From assembly GCA_021613535.1 (NCBI GenBank), contig CP075495.1, forward strand, positions 11,408,001 through 11,472,000: 64,000 bases of DNA, in the 5' to 3' direction. The notes under the pieces are model-generated. The model was not told the DNA's origin. It made no database searches and saw nothing but the letters and a program-made list of their open reading frames with translations. Origin of the DNA: Adineta vaga. Its lineage: Eukaryota > Rotifera. Below are positions 51,411 through 64,000 of the stretch, piece after piece. Position numbers and translations under genes: made by a program. How positions within the stretch are numbered: the stretch's first letter is position 1; every line of letters starts with the position of its first letter.

Positions 51411-54212
51411 TTAAAGCGATTTATAATGAGGTAAAACACCTGAAAAATTTCCATTTGCTAATGGGCATCCATCACCTGTTATACCACCTGTTCCCCACCA
51501 CGTTGGAAAAGTTATATTATTATTTTCGAATACGAGAAAGATGAATAGAGCAGTTATAGCAACACCGCAACTCATCGATGCTGAAAATAGAAATGCATAT
51601 CGTTTCCACCAGGAATGTGCATAACGAAATAGTATAAAATTAAAAAAAACACCAACAGCAAACCATGATGGATATTCACCGGCTGGTGCGGCAGGTAAAA
51701 GGCTGAGACCAGATAACATGACAGGAAAATGAATATATTCAAGCCATTTCTTTTCGGGATATTTCTTTTGTAAAAACCAGGCTGGAAATGGTAATAGAGC
51801 ACCAAGAACAAAACCGAAAAGAAGTGGAAAATAAGGAGATGATGGACCAAACATTCGAATCGGACCGATTGCACCCCAAATAATCGAAGCAGAATAAAAT
51901 GCAGTTGGTTTAGGACATTTCCATGAAGCATTTTCTGGAGTACAAATATGTGGAACATTTCTGAGAAGATAAATAGCTACTACATAATTAATAATAGCAG
52001 CAAGAATTGTTGAGAAAATTTGTGTAAGAAACATTGTACGAGGAGGAATCTATGCGAAAAAATCTTATAGATAATACAATATTCTTTAAAATAAAATATA
52101 CCTTCATATAATGACCAAATTTTAAGTTTGAAAGAAGAGAAATAGCTTGTGATTGACTTCCATATGCATAGATTTTAAATGTTACATTACCAATTGGATC
52201 ACCAGAAATCATAATACCAGCAATAAACTCGGCAATAACATTAATTCCTAGGAGAACAGAAAGAAGCTTTTGTTTTTAGTTTCATCTGAAAAGAGAACAT
52301 TCAATTTGAATTTGTTCTTACCAAGACTAATACTTGATACAGCTGCTAACATTCCTGTTGGTAGAATAAAAATAAGAACAAGAATCACAGCAACTAAAGC
52401 ATTAAATTATAATCAATGATTAATAAACTATACATCTGATATATAGAACATACCAAATAGATAATACCAAGACATCAGTTGACCATAATGACAAACAAGA
52501 GCTGATATAATAAATGTTAAAATAAAAAGAATTGTATACCTAAACATATGAAGAAGTAATTTAGATTCTGAATAGAAAAAGCATCATGTTTGAATTCATA
52601 CCACCACGATGGTACTTCACGATATTGAGCCATAAGTTTAGCATGAATATCATTACCAACATTCATTAAAGATGATTGATATTGTTGATAAAATGTTTTA
52701 CCTATTATGAAAAAAAAAGGAAGATTCCTTATGTTTTCAACGATAAATTCATATTTCATACCATCATAGAGTAATGTATGCACTAAGATAGCACTAATAG
52801 CAACAAATTGTATTCCATAACTCAATGCAAACAAAAATGATAAATGCAATGAACCTATGGAAATTATTGCCATAAATTTATCGTATCTATTGAATACAAA
52901 TTTCCTTACCATAACTATTGTAAACTGTTTCATTGAAATTCAATTGAGAATCAAGTACATTACTAACATTATAGATATAACCTTCTTTGGTAAACACTCG
53001 ATATGATGCAATGGGAAATGTTTTAGCATTCCACCAATTTGAATAATATGCAATTGGTGTTATGATCCAAACTACGATAACAAATCCGATCATTATATTT
53101 ATATGTGCCCTAGACGAGAGCATAACAAAGTTTTTTTCTCACAAAAATATCAAAGATTGTCTAACCATAATGGTACAGCAATGGGTGAACCTAAGAATGA
53201 TACCCATGAATTCCAATCTAACTCGAATGAACCAAGTCCAAGACCATTAACACCGGTTACTTGCGAAATAATAATATTATTCGGAAAAATCATACAAAAT
53301 AATGAAAAATATGATAAAACAGGACAGATAAAGCCTGGTATGCAGTACCATAACATTTGAAAAAATAATGCTAGATAAAAGAATTTATATCGAGACATTT
53401 TCCATTGAGAGGTATTTAAAGTTTCATCCTCTATATTATTTTCATGCATTACTCGAAAAAGAGCACAATTAATTAATGTTTTTGGCCAAATAACAGCAGC
53501 AGGCCATATGAGATGTCTTCTCAAAATACCAACTAAACCATAACCGACAATTTGTGATGAAATAATAAAAAATAAACCATTTATATGACTAATAGAATAT
53601 TTATAAAAGATACGTTGAATAGTAAGAACATAAATTCCAGATGCAATACTCTAGAAGAACGAAAATTCAGATAAAAAGTACGAATGAATAGATCATACAC
53701 TAGCTGTATCAGCCATGACTGTAATAATACAATGTTCTTTTATTGTAAATGGACCAGGATTTAATGAAAATGACCATCGTTGCTTACCGAATGGATAGAA
53801 TTTGTGCGTAGGTAATGTAGCAGCAAGTGATTTCCCCAATGGATAAGCTAATAATTGAACCAATAGAGTATCAATACTCATTGGTGATGTACGAAAAGAA
53901 AAAAACTGATTAATAAATGCAAGTATACACGTAAATAATATTCCCAGAATAAACGAACGAAATGTAAAACATAACATGGTAGGATCATCATGATTCGATA
54001 CATTAGCAGCGACTTCTTCATAGGGTGATTGTTCTATAAAAAATGATCGTTCTTCATCATCATCATTATTATCATCAAATAAAAGTGGATGCTTAAAAAA
54101 CAAGAATAGAAGTTTTTGATAATCGTCCTTTTTTTTAACTTACCCGAGCATTTTCTTCTGTTGACGAAAATATTGGATTAATGATCGGATCTTTCGTTGA
54201 TTTTGCCGACAT
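51411..54212 (-). CDS. OPT-family oligopeptide transporter
   Basis: A multi-exon gene (first exon 54144-54212, MSAKSTKDP; last exon 51411 to about 52045) for a protein of roughly 750 aa with many membrane spans. It carries the hallmarks of the proton-coupled OPT peptide-transporter branch in order: NPGPFTIKEHCIITVMA, YYSNWWNAKTFPIASYRVF, YGIQFVAISAILVHTLLY, LKFGHYMKIPPR across a splice (the KIPPR signature), WGAIGPIRMFG, YPEKKWLEYIHFPVMLSG, PAAPAGEYPSWFAVG, FRYAHSWWKRYAFLFSASMSCG and GCPL near the C-terminus. The N-terminal ~60 aa are acidic and cytosolic. In fungi and plants these carriers import tetra- and pentapeptides or glutathione-like compounds at the plasma membrane. The family is not known as a general animal transporter, so horizontal origin is likely, though introns are typical of the host. 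Confidence 0.93.
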
Positions 54213-56714
54213 TCTACTTGAGAATTATACAGTCATATTCATATATCCATGTTTCTATTTGTTATATGTAACCATATGGGATTATTTTGACGAAATAAGT
54301 AATAATCATTCATCATGACTCGATAGACATACTCACTGAAGCGTATCTGTCATAACCGAATGAGAGTATAAACGACTATTTATCGCCTAATATAATGAGT
54401 AGGAATAAAAAAACTTTGTTCTTGGAAATGTGTTCTATATTATTAAATTTAAACTATGTGACAATTTGATAAAAAGTAAGGTTATAATGACAGGAAATAT
54501 CGATATCAGATTTTAATGTTCGATAAAGAATCATTTGATTCAAAACAAACCATAATATTTACTGTTTTATTTGAATATTAGACTTGCAAAATCTAGATAT
54601 TACTGAACAATTTTATTAACATCCGTACGAACAACCATTTGTTGTATTTGACACGTATATTTAGAGTAATACTTCTTTTCTTTGCAAGCTAAAAGTGAAG
54701 TTACGAATTCACTATGAATATTACAATCAGATCTTTCCTTGTATCTACTTCTTGAAAACAAGTCATGAACTCGACTACTCAAAATAGTATCAATGAATCT
54801 CTCTCCGTCATTTGAGTGCATTTGAACAACAGTCATTGTCGTCTTAAAGAAAACAATCATCTACAACTTCTAACACATAGAACTATATCCATCAAGATTT
54901 TTCGTCGAAAGAGTATTGTTTAGTCATTATTTCGATAACTAAACTAAATATGATAGTAATTGACACACTTATTTAGCTTTAAAATTACTTTTTCGAATAA
55001 TCAATGGGACGGAAAAATGGATTTTGTAATGCACATTTTTGTTTGATGTAAATGCATATATTATCTATTTATATCACTGATAAATAATTGGAATACAAAT
55101 ATCAGATGAAACGTATCACATAATTACGTTCATATTACTTTATTTCTCTTTTATTTTAGACTAACACATTAATTTTCATAGAAAACTTCATATCACAATT
55201 CTATCTATCGAATGTTTCTCTGCTCATTTTCCTGTCAAAGATATGAAATCGAGTGTTTAATGTCGATTCTTTTCTTTCCTACGAACAAATGAATAGTATT
55301 TGTTGCTTCAATGAACAAATAAAGACCACGATCTATTACTTATATCATAAAACTTCAATGTTTAGTTTTTATTCAAACGTCACGAGAATTAATTATTTCT
55401 GTTTTCTATCCTATTTTGCTTCTCTCTATATACACAAGATTATTCGTTTATTTTTTCTATTAATGAATACATCTCACAAGTGTTTCACTAAGAAAACCTT
55501 GAAACCATTTCTTAGTAATTTCTATGTGCCACACAAGGTTTTCATGAAAAGCATTCTTAGTGATTTGATGATAATAAAAATAAAGATTTTTTTCTTCCCA
55601 TGATTTAAGACAACGTTTTCTTCCTCTTCGGATATTGTCTAGTGTTTGACATGCAACGAATCAAGGATTTTATACAATAAATACGAGATCATCTTAACTA
55701 TCTATCTTCTTATCTAAAATCTCGTTTTATTTAATCAAATCTCTTTCCCTTTTCTTTCCTTCTCAATTTTCAATTCTAATAATGATCAATATTATGATAA
55801 TAGAGTAATATTTTCCTAATACACCAAAATTCTTTCAATTATTCATCGATTTTCTTTGTTCATGTTGATCTATTATATTCTATAAAGTAACATGTATTTA
55901 ATCATAATTAATAGGTGTATTATTACCGATTTGTAATCTGATGATCGTGTCCATACTATTCATTATTTTAAGTATATATGCGCATAGCATGATAATCCTG
56001 ATTTGAGTTCTTTTTATACATTCTTTTTTTCTTTTGACTTGATTTATCTATCTATCCAGCCGAGATTCAATTATAGAAAAAGCTCTAAGTATGCATGCAG
56101 TTGTACGCTAATAAAATTAGCAAGAGTCAAGAGAGAAGATCTCAAAATAAGAAAAGCACAGTTAATATTCCAACAACTTTTTCTTTCATGCACTTATTCA
56201 TTTCGAGAATTGTTAATCATATCGATATATCAAAAATAACAAGCGAGAAGAGAGAGACAGAGAGTGATTGAAAAGAAATCGCAGAAGACGATCATCATCA
56301 TTTGTCTTCTTCTTCTTTAACAGATAACGAATTAAAATTAATACGTTTTTTTTCTTACTTATAAAAATATCATCATTAACGATATGAATAAACAGAAAAT
56401 AAAGAATGAACAACTAGACAATGAAAAATCATTCACTAGAGTTCCGAGATTCTATTACACACTAAATTTCTATTGTGTATACGAGTCTTCTCATTTGAAC
56501 AGAATTGCAATTGACTTTTTCTCTCTTTATTTTACGTCTACTTAGACTGTTTTTTTCTTTTCTTTCTTTTTCTTTTTATGACTCGATTTCCTGTTCGACA
56601 CTCCAAACGACAAGACGAGAAGAAGAAGAAGAAGAAGAAGGAAGAAAGAAGACTCAAGTTTCGGAAGAAGATATAAGAGAACAAGATGCTTTTCGAATAC
56701 ATTTAATTGTAAAG
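54213..56714. other. Longest gene-poor stretch of the window
   Basis: About 2.5 kb, AT-rich. The 116-aa frame at 55253-55603 and the 86-aa minus frame at 54600-54860 have no domain, signal or splice context. A (GAA)n tract lies near 56620-56641, in the 5' leader of the glutamate receptor. I see no terminal repeats, transposase or tRNA. Confidence 0.45.
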
Positions 56715-59700
56715 ATGATGGTTGATATTGACAGTCGGATGTTATTCTTCTTGATCATATTTGTCATAAGATCTATTACAAATGGTCAACAACAACAACA
56801 TCATCCGCGCCGATCAGTGGTGACTATTGGTAATACATATTAGCTTAATCTATTTAGTGAAATAGTTACGTCTTTCAATTTACGGAAGACTCTCTCATTT
56901 CTATAGATAAATAGTTAACTGTTTATTAGAGAATTGGATTTTGAACGAATGAAAATCTATATTATATTGTATAGTTTGTGCAGAAAAGGCAGATAGAAGA
57001 GACCAACATTCAGTTTTCTTCTTCTTTCTTTTTGGATGATTATTCACACTAATTAATAATTCTAACTGGTATTTATAATAGATGTAAAATACCTTAGATG
57101 TCTAAAACTCTTCAAAGAGACTGACAGAACAAATTATTTACACTTACTCAACTAGAAAATAATCGATATTGCCTCCAGCATCATATCTCGATGAAACTAA
57201 ACTCAGTTAGATAAGAGTTATGAGAGTTTCATTTTAGTTAACTATCTCTAATGCGTTGTTGTTGTTGTTGTTGTTCTTATTCTAAATCTAATTTACTTTA
57301 GTATTATTTATCGATTATAATGATCCATTATTAAACTATCATATTCAGTCGTTAATTGCTGAATATGAACAAGAATGGATAATATCATCAATTTATTTAC
57401 AAACAAATACTAAATTGAATATTGAAACAATAACATATCAATCTCAAAATCAATTAAAAATATTTGAAAAATGTAATTTATTTATCATTTTCTTTTTAAA
57501 CATTCAATTTTTTTCAATTTAGTATGTTACTTTCTAAATTCAACAACATATTTATTTGGTATAACACATTTTCGTTATCAATCGCCCATTTTTATTCATA
57601 CAATTCTTTCTCAAATGCACATTCCACATATGACGGTATCAATGATAGCAAATAATTCATTAAATAGTTATACATTACAAATGCAAACAAGTTCCGAATA
57701 TTTTAGTATGGCTATACGTGATATTATTGATCATTTTGATTGGGGTTATAATCATAATGAATTAGTTTTTATTTATGAAAAACAATCGAGTAAAACATTC
57801 AGAGAATTCTCGATTGATCTATCGTTGTTTTCTTTTCATATTGTTTTTAAAGGTTTAGATTTATTATCGGATGTTTTACAAATGAGAAATAATCGTCAAC
57901 CAACAGTGATATTGAAAGCATTTGCAATGGAAGCAAAAGATTCGTCAGGATCTCATTTAATATTGAAAGAATTGAGAAATAAAGCTGATCCAACTAAAAA
58001 GATTATTGTCGCTATTACACAAAAATCATTGGATCAATTTCTAGCTGAAGTAAAAATAAAGCGAGTTCTTTTACAGAACAAAAAAAAAACATAATCATCA
58101 TTCTTTTTCTATTCCAAGGCACAAAAAATAGGTATTGTCAGTACTTATTATCATCTACTGATTGTTGGAGTAGTAAGTAGTTAGTAGTATTTCATTAAAA
58201 ATTTTAAAAAAAACATTTCGATTAGGATGCAACTCAATTAAATTGGACAAATTTCTATGAAAGTGGTGTTCAACTAACTAGTTTACAATTAACATCAGCT
58301 AAACCTATTGCAAATTTTCGAGTATGTTTGAATAGTTTGATATCTTAACAAATAGAGTTATTCGATTTTATTTTCATAGATTGAATTAGCATTGATTAAA
58401 GATGCATTTGATACAGTTAAATATATTCTCAGACGATTATTATTTGATGACGATTTTCCGAAAGATCAATATCTTCATCAACAAGAATGTTCATGGAATA
58501 AAATGTTGACGGCAACATCTTATCTAACATTTAAACAACATGTTGGAGAACGATTATTAGAGATAAGTCGAATGGTAATTATTTGAAAATAAATTTTAAT
58601 GTTTATTTTTGTGAATCTCTATTCAGAAATATGTGGAAAAAGAAGAGTTTGTCTTCAGGGAATTATGTATATGTTCAATGCTCTAGCTATCGATTGATCA
58701 ATTTTGAGAGAGATTATCGCATTTTTCGTATCGATAGTCTTTTTTTACTGGTTGCACTTCAGGGATTCATATGCGTCATTAACGATCGTACATTTGATTT
58801 CTTTCGTTTGTGTCTAATTACCATTATGTATAAAGATTCCATAGTTTGATTGAATACTAAACTTCAGCAATGAAGCAGATAGATAGATTATCTACAGTTT
58901 TATTTCAAAATGATATTGAAGTTAAATAATATCACTTTTTTTACTTCTAAAATTGCATAGATAAACTTTTTGGGTACTACTGGTATTGTTGATTTCGATC
59001 GACATGGTTTGCGTAGATCATTACGACTAAAGATACTCGATTTAAGTGATCAAGGTATGGTTGAAATAGGTACATGGACACATAAGAATCGATTAACAAT
59101 TACACAACTTGGTGTACAACAAATGACACAAATTCGTAAACATTTACTTGTTGTAACAAGAGAAGTAATAAAGAATCTTGTGTTTTTTTCTGATCTATTT
59201 TGTTTTCTCTATCAATAGGAAAAACCTTATGTTTCACGAAAAAAAGACAGCAATGGTTCATTTTATTTCGAAGGATACTGTTCGTAGAAATTCATTTCTT
59301 TCTTTTTTTGTTCATTTTATATTAAGAATTTCTTTAGGTATTGATATGCTGGATGAAATCGCTCGAAGATTGCATTTTAATTATTCAATTCATATTGCAG
59401 AAGATGCAGCTTATGGCAAGGAAGACGAAAACGGTCAATGGTCTGGTATTATTGGTGAATTAACACGTCGAGTAAACTTTTCATCGTTATAATTGAACTT
59501 GAAATATTTTTCTAAATTCTTCTGTTTAGACAGCAGATTTAGGTATAGGAGCATTAACGATAACATATCCACGTGAACAAGTCATCGATTTTACTAAACC
59601 ATTTATGACATTTGGTAATGAAACAGCTGAAACTGCCCTTCTCTCATATGTACATTTATATCTATATTAGGTATAACTATTTTATTTCGCAAACCATTAA

Positions 59701-61360
59701 GAAATCGACCAAATTTATTTGCTTTCTTGGCACCGTTAAAATTAGAAGTATGGCTTTTTATCGCTATGGCTTATATTGGTAAAATTATATCTCAGATTCA
59801 GTATCAATCGAATTCGAAGTTGTTTCTTAGGTGTTAGTCTGTTTCTTTTCTCAATGGCACGTTTTTCGCCATATGAATGGCAAAGTCCTCATTCATGTAA
59901 ACGTAATACGGAATATTTAATTAATCGATTTACAATTCTCAATTGTTTTTGGTTTACAATTGGTTCATTAATGAAGCAAAGTATGTCGAAAAAACGTTTT
60001 TTCGTTTTTCTTTATAAATCTTCAATATTTTCTTTGATATTGATTAGCAATTGATTATGGTCCTCGTTCGATTTCGACGCGTGTATTGATCGGTTCTTGG
60101 TGGTTCTTCTCCTTGATTATGATCGCTTCTTACACAGCTAATCTTGCTGCTTTTCTCACAACGAAACGTTTAATCGCACCCATCGATGATATCGAAGCAT
60201 TAGCTAAACAAACGGAGTAGATGATGAGAAATACTTCAAGACTTTTTTTTGTAATCATCCGTTTTCTCTTTATTTAGGATTAACTATGGTGCTTTAAAAG
60301 GTGGTAGCACTGAACAATTCTTTCGAGTATGCTCTACGATGAATTGAATAACAAAATGAAATTTTTTATTGAATAGAGTTCAAAAATTCCCACTTATGAA
60401 CGAATGTGGTATTATATGTCATCACGACCTGAAGTTTTTCCGGACACAACGGAACAAGGAATTGACTGGGTTAAACAACGTAATTATGCTTTTCTATTGG
60501 AATCAGCAACAAATGAATATAATGTTCAACGTCATTGTGATCTTATGCAAGTTGGTAAGTTTTTTCAATCGTAGAAATTCCAAATATACCACTTATGCAA
60601 AAAGAGTATGAAAAATCTTCTTATTTGAATATTAATTTATATAGGCGGTTTAATTGAATCAAAAAGTTATGGTATTGGTACTACACATGGTTCACCGTAT
60701 CGAGATCGTATATCGAATGAAATATTACAATTACAAGAAAATGGTTTTCTTGATAAACTATATCGAAAATGGTGGAAAGAACGAAATGTTCGTGTCGGAT
60801 GTGATGATGGTGATTTCGATAATCGAAAGAAATCATTTACAAATGAACTTGATTTGAAGAATATAGGTATGAGACTTTCTCGATTGTTTTTTTTTAATCA
60901 ATAAATATTCATGATATTTTCTATTCAGGTGGTATTTTCGTCATGTTAATAATTGGCCTTTCATTTTCATTTATTGTCACATCTTTGGAGTTTTATTTCA
61001 AAGCAAAACGACGTCGATTATTAGATGGAGTAAACTTATTCGATTTCTATTTCTTTTCATTGAAATATGTTGTTTTTCCTTCCTTCCTTTCTTCCTTTCT
61101 AGAAATCAACTACAATTAAAGAACGTTTGAAACATGATCTTCATTTTGCTCTATGTACGAGTTGTACATCAAGTCGACCGACGTATATTCATGAAAAAGA
61201 CGATAATGAGAAAGATGAAATAACCGATGAAATTTGCGGAGATTTCCATACAAAATCGAATAGTATACAAAATCTTCCTCGAGAAACAATTTCATGCATT
61301 GATCATGATCATGTTACACTTGTACCTGTAAATCATTTATCTCGTCATCATGTTACTTAA
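56715..61360 (+). CDS. Ionotropic glutamate receptor subunit (AMPA/kainate-like)
   Basis: A multi-exon gene of about 900 aa. A signal peptide ([16 protein letters not shown]) precedes an amino-terminal domain ([35 protein letters not shown]). The ligand-binding core follows: [40 protein letters not shown] and [17 protein letters not shown], with the Arg that grips the glutamate alpha-carboxyl group. S2 has GGSTEQFF and [10 protein letters not shown], giving the Ser/Thr and Glu of the agonist site, so glutamate binding is predicted. M1 is [19 protein letters not shown]. The pore loop is [11 protein letters not shown] and the gate is [15 protein letters not shown]4 is [24 protein letters not shown], and the cytosolic tail ends near [10 protein letters not shown]. 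The Q/R site is Lys. There are two long introns, 56833-57300 and about 58575-58960. A neuronal synaptic channel is inferred from the family. Confidence 0.93.
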
Positions 61361-61741
61361 AATACAGATATTTACCCTTTAGATAAAACTTATATTTTCA
61401 TAATATATAGCTTTTCTTTTGTTTTCTCTTTTTTTTCAAAAATAAAAACATTATTACAAAAACGATCGATGTTTATGTGCAATGAAAATCATATTTCTTT
61501 GATCTTAATCATCAAAAGAAACAATCATTTAGCATCACATTCTATTCGAAGTTTCATCCATTATGGAAATATATATATTATCATAAACCTCTAAGATATT
61601 TTTCATCATCAACGACAATGATTGGAAAAAAATCGAACGATTAGTCAGCAATTATTCGACTACTGATAACGAAATCTCGTGAATAAAATAACCATCTGGA
61701 TTGATAAATCAATATTTTTATTTTCTGTAACACAAGCAAGA
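61361..61741. other. Intergenic, glutamate receptor to RBPJ
   Basis: 381 bp, AT-rich, with an AATAAA near 61440 fitting the receptor 3' end. No gene is seen. Confidence 0.45.
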
Positions 61742-63850
<2,109 letters not shown>

Positions 63851-64000
63851 ACTTTTCTTTTCTTCTATTAAAACAAAATAAATGATGATAATAATAATGC
63901 TTTGATGTAATCGCAGACATTCTGCAAATTTGTTTCAATGAATAAAAATTTTGAATTCAATATTTTTCTTGTTTATTCGAGAAAGAAAAAACAAGCAAAG
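63851..64000. terminator. RBPJ 3' end region with poly(A) signals
   Basis: AATAAA occurs near 63878 and again near 63942, 30 to 90 bp after the RBPJ stop, so polyadenylation is expected here. The window ends at 64000. Confidence 0.5.

Noticed and set aside
54600-54860. 86-aa minus-strand open frame
   Set aside because: No signal peptide, domain or nearby exons; length is expected by chance in this composition.
55253-55603. 116-aa plus-strand open frame
   Set aside because: Composition is that of translated AT-rich DNA, rich in Phe, Ile, Tyr and Lys. There is no domain, no splice partners, and it lies in a gene-poor stretch.

Overview
This window is nuclear DNA of an invertebrate animal, most likely a bdelloid rotifer (Adineta/Rotaria type). 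It is AT-rich and gene-dense. Genes are split by many short introns, mostly about 50-70 bp with GT..AG ends. Clear metazoan genes (exportin-6, RBPJ/Su(H), EZH2, ionotropic glutamate receptor, ninjurin, SET, TRAP-gamma) sit between genes that are rare or absent in animals: an RNA-dependent RNA polymerase, a bacterial-type putrescine aminotransferase, a fungal/plant-type OPT oligopeptide transporter, and an intronless GH3 beta-xylosidase-like gene. The species call is an inference from this mixture. Gene models were spliced by eye. Where the summed exon lengths came out as whole codons, the entry gives the exons.

Left part (1-22.7 kb): an 11-exon RdRP (+); a GFRP-like GTP cyclohydrolase I feedback regulator with an acidic tail (-); a ninjurin (-); exportin-6 (-) with MMADHC 205 bp upstream on the same strand; a secreted GH3 glycosidase (+), divergent from MMADHC; and a VIP36/LMAN2 cargo lectin (-).

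Middle (24-41.8 kb): a coiled-coil protein resembling ICE1 of the little elongation complex (+); the putrescine aminotransferase (+); a small unknown gene (+); TRAP-gamma/SSR3 (+); two tandem Ly6/three-finger genes (+), the first with an in-frame TGA; a smoothelin-type CH-domain protein (-); SET/TAF-I (+); and a Brambleberry/GEX1/KAR5 nuclear-fusion protein (+).

Right part (41.8-64 kb): a membrane dipeptidase (-), tail-to-tail with Brambleberry at 60 bp; a RING-H2 protein (-); EZH2 (+), divergent from the RING gene; a small cysteine-containing unknown gene (-); the OPT transporter (-); an ionotropic glutamate receptor (+); and CSL/RBPJ (+). The gene-free stretches are AT-rich, with simple repeats and no convincing transposon. 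There is no single operon-like system. The strongest themes are RNA-silencing and chromatin genes (RdRP, EZH2, SET) and candidate horizontally acquired metabolic genes embedded among animal genes.
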